A DNA stretch of 64,000 nucleotides from Acetobacter aceti (lineage in GTDB: Bacteria > Pseudomonadota > Alphaproteobacteria > Acetobacterales > Acetobacteraceae): positions 2,108,001 through 2,172,000 of the forward strand of contig NZ_CP014692.1 in the NCBI RefSeq assembly GCF_002005445.1, in the 5' to 3' direction. How positions within the stretch are numbered: position 1 is the first letter of the stretch; the number at the start of each line of letters is the position of its first letter. Under the pieces are notes generated by a model that was given only the letters and a program-made list of their open reading frames with translations, was not told the DNA's origin and searched no databases. Both the position numbers and the translations under genes were made by a program. Below are positions 17,568 to 26,428 of the stretch, piece after piece.

Positions 17568-18983
17568 GTGACGACTGATTTCTCCATCAAACCCCATAGC
17601 GCCAACGCGTCCGACGTCCGCCCCAACACCCGTGGCCTGCACATGATCACGTGGGGCTGTCAGATGAACGTGTATGACAGCGCCCGCATGACCGATGTCC
17701 TGCGTCCGCTCGGCTATGCGCCGGTGGATGATCCCGCACAGGCGGACATGATCATTCTCAACACCTGCCACATCCGTGACCGGGCCGCCGAAAAGGTGTT
17801 TTCCGAACTGGGAAGGCTCCGGCACATCAAGGAGGAGCGCAGCACGGAAGGTCGGCAGACTGTTCTGGCTGTGGCGGGCTGTGTCGCACAGGCCGAGGGC
17901 GAGCAGATCCTCAAACGCGCGCCCTATGTGGACATCGTGCTCGGCCCGCAGACCTATCACCGCCTGCCGGAGATGGTCGCCCGCGCCGCCCGCGCCGGTG
18001 GTTCGGTCATCGACACGGATTTTCCTGCCGAGCAGAAGTTCGACTTTCTGCCCGACAGCGAAGCGCCACAGACCGCAGGCAATGTCACAGCCTTCCTCAC
18101 GGTGCAGGAAGGCTGTGACAAGTTCTGCTCGTTCTGCGTGGTGCCTTACACGCGCGGCGCGGAAGCCAGCCGTCCCGTCGCCTCCGTTCTCGCGGAAGCC
18201 CGGCGCATGGTCGCCAGCGGCGTGCGCGAACTGACCCTGCTCGGGCAGAACGTCAATGCCTATCATGGTGAAGGTCCGGACGGCGGCGCATGGAGCCTCG
18301 CCCGGCTGGCCTATGCGCTGGCGGAGATTCCGGGTCTGGAGCGTATCCGCTACATGACCTCCCACCCGCGCGACATGGGCGATGACCTGATCATGGCCCA
18401 TCGTGACCTGCCAGCGCTGATGCCATTCCTGCATCTGCCCGTGCAGGCCGGTTCGGACAAGATTCTCAAGGCGATGAACCGGGGCCATACGGCGGACGAA
18501 TATCGTCGTCTCGTTGAGCGTCTCCGGCAGGTGCGTCCGGATCTGGCCCTGTCCTCCGATTTCATTGTCGGACATCCGGGTGAAACCGACGAGGATTTCG
18601 AGGCGACCATGCAGCTTATCCGCGATGTCGGGTTCGCTCTGGCCTACTCGTTCAAATATTCGATCCGGCCGGGAACTCCGGCGGCTGGCGCGCCGTTGCA
18701 GGTAGCGGAAGCCGTCAAGGATGAGCGTCTTCAGGCATTGCAGGCGCTGCTGCGCGAACAACAGGACTCCTTCAACGACGCCGTTGTGGATGTTGTCGCG
18801 CCGGTCCTGTTTACAGGTCGGGGCCGGAAGCCGGGCCAGATGGTCGGCCGGTCCCCATGGCTTCAGCCGGTTCATGTCGATGGACCGGATGATCTGGTCG
18901 GCAGGACGGTTCCTGTCCTGATCACAGAACGACGCAGCAACTCGCTGGTCGGAACGCTTGTCGAGGAGTGTATGCCCGCTTGA
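17568..18983 (+). CDS. miaB: tRNA-2-methylthio-N6-dimethylallyladenosine synthase
   Basis: A radical-SAM methylthiotransferase of 471 residues that converts i6A37 to ms2i6A37 in tRNA. Domains in order: UPF0004 with cluster ligands Cys31 (WGCQMN), Cys67 (NTCHIRD) and Cys105 (AGCVAQ); a radical-SAM core with CxxxCxxC at Cys183, Cys187 and Cys190; and a C-terminal TRAM domain. All six cysteines are present. The start is GTG 17568. It opens an overlapping operon with phoH, ybeY and a CorC-like gene, an arrangement widespread in alphaproteobacteria that groups RNA modification with ribosome maturation. Confidence 0.96.
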   Translation: MTTDFSIKPHSANASDVRPNTRGLHMITWGCQMNVYDSARMTDVLRPLGYAPVDDPAQADMIILNTCHIRDRAAEKVFSELGRLRHIKEERSTEGRQTVLAVAGCVAQAEGEQILKRAPYVDIVLGPQTYHRLPEMVARAARAGGSVIDTDFPAEQKFDFLPDSEAPQTAGNVTAFLTVQEGCDKFCSFCVVPYTRGAEASRPVASVLAEARRMVASGVRELTLLGQNVNAYHGEGPDGGAWSLARLAYALAEIPGLERIRYMTSHPRDMGDDLIMAHRDLPALMPFLHLPVQAGSDKILKAMNRGHTADEYRRLVERLRQVRPDLALSSDFIVGHPGETDEDFEATMQLIRDVGFALAYSFKYSIRPGTPAAGAPLQVAEAVKDERLQALQALLREQQDSFNDAVVDVVAPVLFTGRGRKPGQMVGRSPWLQPVHVDGPDDLVGRTVPVLITERRSNSLVGTLVEECMPA

Positions 18984-19051
18984 CCCAGCCCATCGCACCC
19001 GGAACCTCCCAGCCCCGTCACAAGGGCTCCTCCCCCTCTCCAGCAAGGGAC

Positions 19052-20108
<1,057 letters not shown>

Positions 20109-20128
<20 letters not shown>

Positions 20129-20702
20129 CAGCTACGCTCACCAGAGCGTGGCGGACGGCGAGCCCTCCCCTTTCGGGGCGGGGCTCTTCCCCTTTCCTCC
20201 CATCCCGTGGGAGGATGATAGCGACACGGACGGCAATGGTCCCGAGATCATTGTCGAGGATGCGGGGTGGCGCGCCGTCGTCCCCCACGTCGAACGACTG
20301 GTCCGACGCGCCAGCAACGCCAGCCTCATCTGGATGGAGCGTCGCTTCTCCGGAGTGGCTCTTGTGCTTCCGGAAACGATCGTCCTGTCTTCGGACAGGA
20401 TTGTGAAGACGCTCAATGCGCGTCATCGCGGACGCAACAAGCCAACGAACGTCCTGACATTCGAGCCGCCACCCGGCTACCCCGGTGGAGAAATCATTCT
20501 TGCTCTGGGTGTCGTCTGCCGGGAAGCACGGGCCGCCAGAAAGCCTGTCTCCCATCATCTGGCGCACCTGATCGCCCACGGTGTGCTCCATCTCAGCGGC
20601 CATGATCATCATGAAGCTGGCGATGCACGACGTATGGAGATGGAAGAAGTCCGTGTTCTGGCGATGATGGGCCTACCCAACCCGTGGAAGTCCCGGACAT
20701 GA
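20109..20702 (+). CDS. ybeY: Endoribonuclease YbeY, rRNA maturation factor
   Basis: A 197-residue zinc-dependent endoribonuclease needed for 16S rRNA 3'-end processing and ribosome quality control. The zinc motif H3xH5xH is visible as [11 protein letters not shown] near the C-terminus, preceded by the [10 protein letters not shown] block. ATG 20109 has GGAG five to eight bases upstream and overlaps the phoH end by 20 bases. The stop overlaps the next start as ATGA, so phoH, ybeY and the CorC-like gene are translationally coupled. The N-terminal 40 residues are acidic, Pro-rich and poorly conserved compared with the usual 150-160-residue family members. Confidence 0.95.
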
Positions 20703-21616
20703 GCGACACAGACCATTCCAGCGGTCCGAACGGATCACAGAAACCTCGCAAGGGTCTGCTCTCTCTCTTCGGACGCAAGAAAGATCAGGGAGTCCGGCAC
20801 TCCATCGCCGCACTGGTGCAGGAAGCGGCAGACGCTGGCGAAAGCGGCGATGAAACCCCGGAACTGGACCGTCAGGAACGGGCGCTGATCGCCAATGTGC
20901 TGCGTCTGCGTGAAACCAGCGCGGATGACGTGATGGTGCCGCGTGCGGACATTGTGGCGATGCCTGCCGATATCAGCCTCGACGACGCACTGGCGATGAT
21001 GCGGCGTGAGAATCACTCACGCATGCCGGTCTATCGCGGGCAGCTCGACGATATTGTCGGGATGATCCATGTGAAGGATCTGATCGCCTATGTCGGCACC
21101 AGCGAGGCGTTCAATCTGGAGACTCTGCTTCGTCAGCCGCTGATGATCGCACCGCAGATGCCGGTACTCGACCTGCTGCTGATGATGCGGCAGAGACAGG
21201 TCCATCTGGCGCTCGTGATCGACGAATATGGCGGTATCGACGGTCTCGTCACCATCGAGGATCTGGTCGAAACGATTGTCGGCGATATCTCGGATGAACA
21301 TGACGAACCCACGGTCGCTCTGATTGTCGAACGCCCCGACAGCTCCTTCGACGTGGACGCCCGCTGTCCGGTGGAGACGTTCGAGGAGCAGATCGGTCCG
21401 ATCCTGACAGACTCAGAGCGGGAAGCGGAGATCGAGACCATTGGTGGTCTGGTTTTCCGTCTTGCAGGGCATGTCCCGACACGCGGTGAGGTTTTCAATC
21501 ACGAAAACGATTTCGTTTTCCGTGTTCTGGATGCTGACGCCCGTCATATCCGCAAGGTGCGCGTGCGTCGCCCGGTAGAAGAAAAACCTGTGACGGCAAC
21601 AGGAACAGCCGCGTAA
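20699..21616 (+). CDS. CorC/HlyC-type CBS-pair protein
   Basis: A 305-residue soluble protein. A tandem CBS domain pair runs from [20 protein letters not shown] to [21 protein letters not shown], followed by the C-terminal CorC_HlyC transporter-associated domain (residues about 215-295). It has no membrane segment, unlike full CNNM/CorB proteins. Family members affect magnesium or cobalt efflux; the CBS pair probably binds an adenine nucleotide. The ATG overlaps the ybeY stop as ATGA. The gene order ybeY-corC is conserved, and in enterobacteria continues to lnt, which is not seen here. A strong hairpin follows the stop. Confidence 0.9.
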   Translation: MSDTDHSSGPNGSQKPRKGLLSLFGRKKDQGVRHSIAALVQEAADAGESGDETPELDRQERALIANVLRLRETSADDVMVPRADIVAMPADISLDDALAMMRRENHSRMPVYRGQLDDIVGMIHVKDLIAYVGTSEAFNLETLLRQPLMIAPQMPVLDLLLMMRQRQVHLALVIDEYGGIDGLVTIEDLVETIVGDISDEHDEPTVALIVERPDSSFDVDARCPVETFEEQIGPILTDSEREAEIETIGGLVFRLAGHVPTRGEVFNHENDFVFRVLDADARHIRKVRVRRPVEEKPVTATGTAA

Positions 21617-21626
21617 TACCCCGAAA

Positions 21627-21676
21627 CCTCCTGTTCCACGGAAGCCCGGATTCAGTGTGGAACAGAGGGGGTCTTT
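21627..21676 (+). terminator. Hairpin terminator after the miaB-corC operon
   Basis: CTGTTCCAC (21631-21639) pairs perfectly with GTGGAACAG (21657-21665), extended by CCTC/GGGG pairing and followed by TCTTTC. It starts about ten bases after the CorC-like stop codon. Confidence 0.6.
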
Positions 21677-21691
21677 CAGGATAACGGCTGC

Positions 21692-22130
21692 TCAGGCCGT
21701 CAGGTTCCTAAAACGCGCCAGATCGGACTGACCGGCAAACAGGAACAGCATGTAATAGTCGAGGTAATGCCGTCTGTTACGCGCTACCCGTGTATAAAAG
21801 GGATAGACAGGAAACGGGCCGGACATCCCTTCAGGACGAGGTTCGCTTTCCAGCACGCATCTGGCCCGGAACAGCGGAACGTAGAGCGCTGAGTCATCGT
21901 CCTGACGCCTGCGCACATGATAAAGATTTTTTCGAAAGTTCTTCAGTTTGTCAGGAAGGATAAAGACGATCCCCTTCTCGATAAACGGTCGGGGAAATTC
22001 CTCCTCCCGCATGTAATGCAGCCCTTCCGGCATGTCACAGAACCAGGGATAATCCTGAACGATCACGCTCCGTCCCCGCTCACGGCAATACAGCCCCAGC
22101 CCGTCCGTCAGATAATGCGTGACGTGTCAT
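21692..22130 (-). pseudogene. Unrecognised gene, apparently frameshifted near its 5' end
   Basis: An open frame ending at 21692 encodes a protein rich in aromatic and basic residues (VIVQDYPWFCDMPEGLHYM and onwards). It has no family I recognise and no signal or membrane segment. The only in-frame start is GTG 22066. The protein-like reading continues upstream of it (TDGLGLYCRERGRS) to a stop at 22127-22129. An ATG at 22130 on the minus strand would reach this frame if one base were lost within the first four codons. The likeliest reading is a gene of about 145 codons broken by a one-base insertion near its start. The short 124-residue version from GTG 22066 is the alternative. Confidence 0.4.
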
Positions 22131-22357
22131 CCGATACCCGCAAAAACAGTGAGATTAGAATGTTCCAACGCATAATCTGACTCATCTGGATACATGACGG
22201 GTATTCAAACCGCGTTTTTGACACATAAAACGAGCTCGTCCCTACAAAGGAGACGGGTCCGCCATTCCCTTCGTCTGCACCATACCGAGCATTTTCCCGC
22301 GCTCTAAACGTGGACTGGCTGCAACAGGCTGATATGCTTTTTCAGACGTCTCACCTT

Positions 22358-22804
22358 TCAGTCGTCTGAAAGCCCGAACTGGCTGGGATACGGCATGGCG
22401 TTTCTGCCCAGCTTCTTCTTTTTCCACTCAGCCATCGCCCTGTTATACTCGACATGACGCAAGGCAAACTGCAGCGCTTCTTCATGGCGTTCATTGCTGG
22501 CGTCCATCATGTTACGACGCCAACCCGCCGCAATGAGCCAATACTCACCAGCAAGCCGCCAGGAACCAGCCCGCTGATGCTCCTCGGCCAGCCGCTCAAG
22601 CCCGTGATACCTGTTATTCGGGTTGGCGAGCGCTTCCGGTGTGAGGATGAAATCGTCGCCTCTCCATAGGAACGTCGATTTCATATAGGGAAACTGCCGG
22701 GTAAGGGCTCCCGGGTCACCGAAATGTTCCTTGATCAGCATCGGAACCAGCCTGTCGTAAGACCTACGCCATTCGCACTGCACAAACCGCTCCTTGAAGA
22801 CCAT
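22358..22804 (-). CDS. Hypothetical protein, no recognised family
   Basis: A 148-residue soluble protein from ATG 22804, rich in Trp, Arg and Glu (WRRSYDRLVPMLIKEHFGD, AGSWRLAGEYWLIAAGWRR). The C-terminal half is probably helical and ends in a lysine run. No signal peptide, membrane segment or catalytic motif is apparent. It lies upstream, on the same strand, of the broken gene ending at 21692, with 228 bases between. No clear ribosome-binding site precedes the ATG. The protein-like composition and absence of a good competing frame support it as real. An inverted repeat TTTCAGACG/CGTCTGAAA (22340-22371) overlaps its stop codon. Confidence 0.5.
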   Translation of the reverse strand: MVFKERFVQCEWRRSYDRLVPMLIKEHFGDPGALTRQFPYMKSTFLWRGDDFILTPEALANPNNRYHGLERLAEEHQRAGSWRLAGEYWLIAAGWRRNMMDASNERHEEALQFALRHVEYNRAMAEWKKKKLGRNAMPYPSQFGLSDD

Positions 22805-23097
22805 GTTGAAGAGTGTTGCTTCTATAATGAACGGGTCTGGCAGAGTCGATTTTCTTACAGTCCGGTTTCCGGAACGATGCAGGGTTGACCGACTGCCTGG
22901 ACCTTATCCCGAATGCCCGGACCGTCACATCCAGCCTGTTCATATGGCGATGTGGCGCCTCGAAACGGGAAAGGCGGCGCGGACTGACATTGTTGCGGCA
23001 TTACGGGCAATGATGATGAATATTCATCTTGCCCCGCCAGCACCTTGGGGCAGCCACACGCCAACCCGGCCACAACAGCTTTCCCCATTCGCTGCTG

Positions 23098-23904
23098 TCA
23101 TCGTCCTGTCAGACGTGCCCCGCCACAGAATACGAACTGCCTGTCGTGCCGTGCGATTGCGATCAGCGTCTGGTTCATCCGCTCGGCAAGCCGGAAAGCC
23201 CGCTCTGTAGGAGCCGACACAGCAACCACGGTCATCATGCCCGCACGCACTGTCTTGAGCGCCATTTCATACGAATAGCGACTGGTCAGCAGACAGATTC
23301 CATCCTCAGAAAGAGAACCACCGCACATGCGGGCGCCGATCAGCTTGTCAAGTGCATTATGGCGGCCGATATCCTCCCGGATCAGAAGGATCTCCCCCTC
23401 CCTGCTCGCCCAGGCGGCTCCGTGGACCATGTGTGTCGCAGCGTTCAGTTCCTGCCAGCGATCGAGGTCATGCAGCGCCCGGCGGATCGCCGCCGAAGTA
23501 ATTGTCGTGGTGAGCGGAAAAGGTGACTGCCCGGTCATATCCACGGACGGCACATCGTCGCCGCCACAGATGCCGCAGCCCGAATGCCCGGTCTGGGCGC
23601 GGGGTCTGCGCCGCAACAGCTCTGAAAGGCAGTCACCCGAAACCGAGACATCAAGCATCGGACCGTCCTCGCCATCCGACACCACGACCGACTTTATCTG
23701 TTCAGGTCTCTCGATAATGCGTTCCGTCAGGCAGTAGCCAAATACGAAATCTGTCAGATGATCCGGCGTCAGCATCATCACGCCGTATGGAAAAATTCCG
23801 TTGAAGACGAGTTTGACCGGCACCTCATCGGCAATATTCAGGGCGACCTCTTCCGCAGGGCGATCGAGGCTCGTTACTTTCCTTGTATGAAACAAGGGGG
23901 TCAT
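23098..23904 (-). CDS. fdhD: Formate dehydrogenase accessory sulfurtransferase FdhD
   Basis: A 268-residue protein that carries sulfur from a cysteine desulfurase to the molybdenum cofactor of formate-dehydrogenase-type enzymes. The essential CxxC loop is SGCGICGG near residues 110-113. The motifs FVFGYCLTE and IGRHNALDKLIGA are family signatures. ATG 23904 is chosen because it overlaps the moaE stop as ATGA and has GGGGAAG upstream; an in-frame GTG 11 codons earlier lies inside moaE. It is the last gene of the molybdenum operon that includes the FdhF/YdeP-like enzyme, its likely client. Confidence 0.94.
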   Translation of the reverse strand: MTPLFHTRKVTSLDRPAEEVALNIADEVPVKLVFNGIFPYGVMMLTPDHLTDFVFGYCLTERIIERPEQIKSVVVSDGEDGPMLDVSVSGDCLSELLRRRPRAQTGHSGCGICGGDDVPSVDMTGQSPFPLTTTITSAAIRRALHDLDRWQELNAATHMVHGAAWASREGEILLIREDIGRHNALDKLIGARMCGGSLSEDGICLLTSRYSYEMALKTVRAGMMTVVAVSAPTERAFRLAERMNQTLIAIARHDRQFVFCGGARLTGR

Positions 23905-24329
23905 GGGCCGCGCTTCCCCACGATATCGGATGGGCACTGCCGGCCTGTTACGTCCACACCCTGATGACCCGAAACCCGACGCCTGGCCTCCTCGATGATG
24001 TGATGGCAGCCCCTGAAGACGGCATCACGATGGGGAGCGGCGACACCGTTCCAGACGGCGAGATCATCGACAGGCAGATGCCCGGTCCTGTGGATCGTGC
24101 AGGTTGCCGTAATGTCGCACTGCGCTAGAGCCTTGTTGAGAATGGCCTGTCGTTCGGATGTGGCCAATGGGGCGAACGCCTCATACTCGATAGCGGAAAC
24201 GAGCCTGCCGTCGTTCGTCTGCCGCACCCACCCCTCGGACGTACAGAAGCCAACCGCTCCGGGATTCAGAAGCATTTCCTGAAGGGTGCCACTATCGGCG
24301 GACGTGTGGGCAAGCATGAAGTGGGTCAT
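23901..24329 (-). CDS. moaE: MoaE-like molybdopterin synthase large subunit, atypical
   Basis: A 142-residue protein recognisable as MoaE by WVRQTNDGRLVSAIEYEAF, the TIHRTGHL block and VAAPHRDAVFRGCHHIIEEA. MoaE with MoaD converts cyclic pyranopterin monophosphate to molybdopterin. E. coli MoaE needs Lys119 and Lys126 in a LKxxxPxWK context. Here the aligned stretch reads ARRRVSGHQ, so both lysines are replaced (Arg and Gln), and the usual C-terminal tail is absent. No alternative frame restores it. The protein may be inactive, act with lysines elsewhere, or have changed role. ATG 24329 overlaps the moaD stop as ATGA. Confidence 0.8.
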   Translation of the reverse strand: MTHFMLAHTSADSGTLQEMLLNPGAVGFCTSEGWVRQTNDGRLVSAIEYEAFAPLATSERQAILNKALAQCDITATCTIHRTGHLPVDDLAVWNGVAAPHRDAVFRGCHHIIEEARRRVSGHQGVDVTGRQCPSDIVGKRGP

Positions 24330-24568
24330 CCGCCGCTCACCGGCGCGATGAACACAGCATGGTCGCCCTCTTTGAGACGCCGGTTCCAGGGACGGAATGC
24401 CGCGTTCACGGCCACACGGATCTGGCCAGCCGGAAGCGCAAAACCGTATGCCGCGCAAAGTTCCTCATGAAGCGCCGCCGCCGTGCTGACGGACGTCGCC
24501 CTCGTTTCGACGCGACGACCGGGCTGCTCGCCCGGTTGCGCGAAATATGCGAGTTCTATTCTTGGCAT
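24326..24568 (-). CDS. moaD: Molybdopterin synthase sulfur carrier subunit
   Basis: An 80-residue ubiquitin-like protein ending in the required Gly-Gly (APVSGG), which is adenylated and thiocarboxylated to donate sulfur in molybdopterin synthesis. The EGDHAVFIAPVSGG end is the family signature. Its start overlaps the end of mobA by 13 bases and its stop overlaps moaE, so the three genes are translationally coupled. A MoaD with an intact GG tail next to a MoaE lacking catalytic lysines is an unusual pairing. Confidence 0.93.
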   Translation of the reverse strand: MPRIELAYFAQPGEQPGRRVETRATSVSTAAALHEELCAAYGFALPAGQIRVAVNAAFRPWNRRLKEGDHAVFIAPVSGG

Positions 24569-25164
24569 GTCTGGTCCTGACCGCCCGCAAGCCTGAGTTC
24601 AGCCTGCCGCCGTTCCTCGGGCGTATTGATATTGTCGAGCGCGCCGGGTGTGCATGCAGGCAAAAGCGCCATGACGCCATTGATGAGCGCCTGACGCGGT
24701 GCGACTCTGCCTGACGCCACCTGACGAGATAACATCTCCAGAGCTTCGGGCTCCCAGATGGTGCAGAAGGGTTCGGGCAGCCCGTCATGTTCACTTCGGA
24801 ACGCGACGGCCGTGCATCCCTCCCGTCGGGCCGCAATCAACGCATCGAGCGTAGCGTCATCCAGAAACGGCAGGTCACATGCCAGCGCCAGCCACGCGAC
24901 ATCAGGATATTCCTCATGAGCGGCGAGCAGACCCGCAGCAGGTCCGATTGCCTGAGACCTGTCGGCAATTCCCGGATAAATGCTTCTCACAACGTCAGTT
25001 TTCTGATCTTTCCGCAAGGACACGAAACAGCGGCTAACCCGCGGCGCAAGCAGGCTGAACGCACGATCAAGCTGTGGACGCCCTTCATAGACAAGCGCCG
25101 CCTTGTCCTGCCCCATGCGACTGCTGACACCGCCAGCAAGAACCAGTCCGTAGAGCGGCTTCAT
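24556..25164 (-). CDS. mobA: Molybdenum cofactor guanylyltransferase
   Basis: A 202-residue nucleotidyltransferase that attaches GMP to molybdopterin, giving the guanine-dinucleotide cofactor used by DMSO-reductase-family enzymes such as the FdhF/YdeP protein upstream. The N-terminal LAGGVSSRMGQDKAAL is the GTP-binding signature LAGGxSxRMGxDK, and LACDLPFLD is the metal-binding region. ATG 25164 gives a start immediately before the signature; in-frame upstream codons exist but overlap a small frame. There is no clear Shine-Dalgarno, so reinitiation from the short frame ending ten bases upstream is possible. Confidence 0.93.
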   Translation of the reverse strand: MKPLYGLVLAGGVSSRMGQDKAALVYEGRPQLDRAFSLLAPRVSRCFVSLRKDQKTDVVRSIYPGIADRSQAIGPAAGLLAAHEEYPDVAWLALACDLPFLDDATLDALIAARREGCTAVAFRSEHDGLPEPFCTIWEPEALEMLSRQVASGRVAPRQALINGVMALLPACTPGALDNINTPEERRQAELRLAGGQDQTCQE

Positions 25165-25174
25165 GGTAATGCGG

Positions 25175-25279
25175 TCACAGAAAATGCATCGCCGAAATCG
25201 CGTTTTCCCCGCGCATGCCGACAAGACATATCTCGCGGATCACCTTCTCATGGATCAGGACAGGCCTTGCTCCGCTCAT
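25175..25279 (-). CDS. Possible 34-residue leader-like small ORF
   Basis: Between moaA and mobA, ATG 25279 follows GGAGGG at seven bases' distance, a better ribosome-binding site than mobA itself has. The frame encodes 34 residues (MSGARPVLIHEKVIREICLV and on) and stops ten bases before the mobA ATG. No family is recognised. It may be a small protein or simply couple translation from moaA to mobA. Confidence 0.3.
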   Translation of the reverse strand: MSGARPVLIHEKVIREICLVGMRGENAISAMHFL

Positions 25280-25283
25280 CGCA

Positions 25284-26357
25284 TCACCCTCCGATATAGT
25301 GCATTTCAATTTTCTCCCCAGCCCTATTCCCATGCGGCGCTTCAGCCCGGGAGCGCCGCTCCTGACGTTCCTCGCTGTATCGGTCGGTACGACGATGCCA
25401 GATACCTGCCAGCGCCTGCCGAAGCGGTTCATCATCGCCTCCATGACCGGCATCACGCAGGGTTGCCCGCAGGTCCGTGCCTTTGGTGGCGAAAAGACAG
25501 GTGAAAAGCTGACCATCCGAAGAAAGTCGTGCTCGCGAGCAACTTCCGCAAAACGGCGCGCTGACCGAGGAGATGAACCCGATCTCCCCGCCCCCATCGA
25601 CATAGCGGTAACGGGCAGCGACTTCACCACGATAGGCGGGTGACACCGCATAAAGAGGCCAGAGCGCTTCGATCCGCGTCATCATCTCGCGCGAGGTTAC
25701 GACGTCAGCGCGGTCCCAGCCGTTACGGCTGCCGACATCCATATATTCTATCAGGCGTACGATCACGTCCGTATGCCGGAAGTGTGCGAGGAGATCGGGC
25801 ACCCCCACATCGTTGACGTCACGCTGGACAACCGTGTTGATCTTCACCCCACGGGGAAAACCGACTGCACGCGCTGCCTCGATACCATCCAGCACGGTTT
25901 GCAGATCGCCGCGTCCGCCACTCATATGGGCGAACACAGCCGGGTCCAGACTATCGAGGCTCACGCTCACACGATGCAGACCTGCCGCATGCAGTGCGGA
26001 TGCCTGACGCGCCAGCAACATTCCGTTGGTCGTAAGCGCGATATCCTCGATCCCCGGAATGCTCGCGAGCCGCTCCACCAGTTCCGGCAGGTTCGGACGA
26101 AGCAGCGGCTCTCCACCGGTCAGACGCAGCTTGGTCACGCCCAGTTCCGCCGCCAGCCGTGCCAACCGTTCGATTTCATCAAAACTCAGCCGCTCATCAG
26201 ACTTCAGAAAACTGAAACCTTCATGATAGATGGAATCCGGCATGCAATAGGGGCAGCGAAAGTTGCACCGATCCATCACGGAAATGCGCAAATCCTTAAG
26301 TGGCCGATGCAGCCGGTCTTCTGCAGGTCCGATGTGTGGCGAGAATTCCGAATTCAT
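25284..26357 (-). CDS. moaA: GTP 3',8-cyclase (MoaA)
   Basis: A radical-SAM enzyme of 357 residues that converts GTP to 3',8-cyclo-7,8-dihydro-GTP, the first step of molybdopterin synthesis. The N-terminal cluster is CNFRCPYC (Cys31, Cys35, Cys38), TGGEPLLR binds SAM, and the C-terminal cluster is FCGSCSRARLSSDGQLFTC. The protein ends in Gly-Gly (MHYIGG) as required. About 25 extra basic residues (RHRRTD...RSRAEAPHG) precede the C-terminal GG. ATG 26357 is preferred; GTG 26426 would start three bases after the oxidoreductase stop and add 23 residues. moaC, the next enzyme of the pathway, is not in the window. Confidence 0.94.
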   Translation of the reverse strand: MNSEFSPHIGPAEDRLHRPLKDLRISVMDRCNFRCPYCMPDSIYHEGFSFLKSDERLSFDEIERLARLAAELGVTKLRLTGGEPLLRPNLPELVERLASIPGIEDIALTTNGMLLARQASALHAAGLHRVSVSLDSLDPAVFAHMSGGRGDLQTVLDGIEAARAVGFPRGVKINTVVQRDVNDVGVPDLLAHFRHTDVIVRLIEYMDVGSRNGWDRADVVTSREMMTRIEALWPLYAVSPAYRGEVAARYRYVDGGGEIGFISSVSAPFCGSCSRARLSSDGQLFTCLFATKGTDLRATLRDAGHGGDDEPLRQALAGIWHRRTDRYSEERQERRSRAEAPHGNRAGEKIEMHYIGG

Positions 26358-26428
26358 GATCTGGGATCTTCGTTTTCCACTCGCGACACCCTCCGGCGAT
26401 GGAGGATGAGGCACTGAATGGGACACGT

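Noticed and set aside
17371..17571. 66-codon gene ahead of miaB
   Set aside because: It has a TTG start, no ribosome-binding site and no conserved features; its overlap with the miaB start is probably chance.
22340..22371. Inverted repeat TTTCAGACG/CGTCTGAAA as a terminator of the gene ending at 22358
   Set aside because: The minus strand continues with A-rich rather than T-rich sequence after the stem, so it is not an intrinsic terminator.
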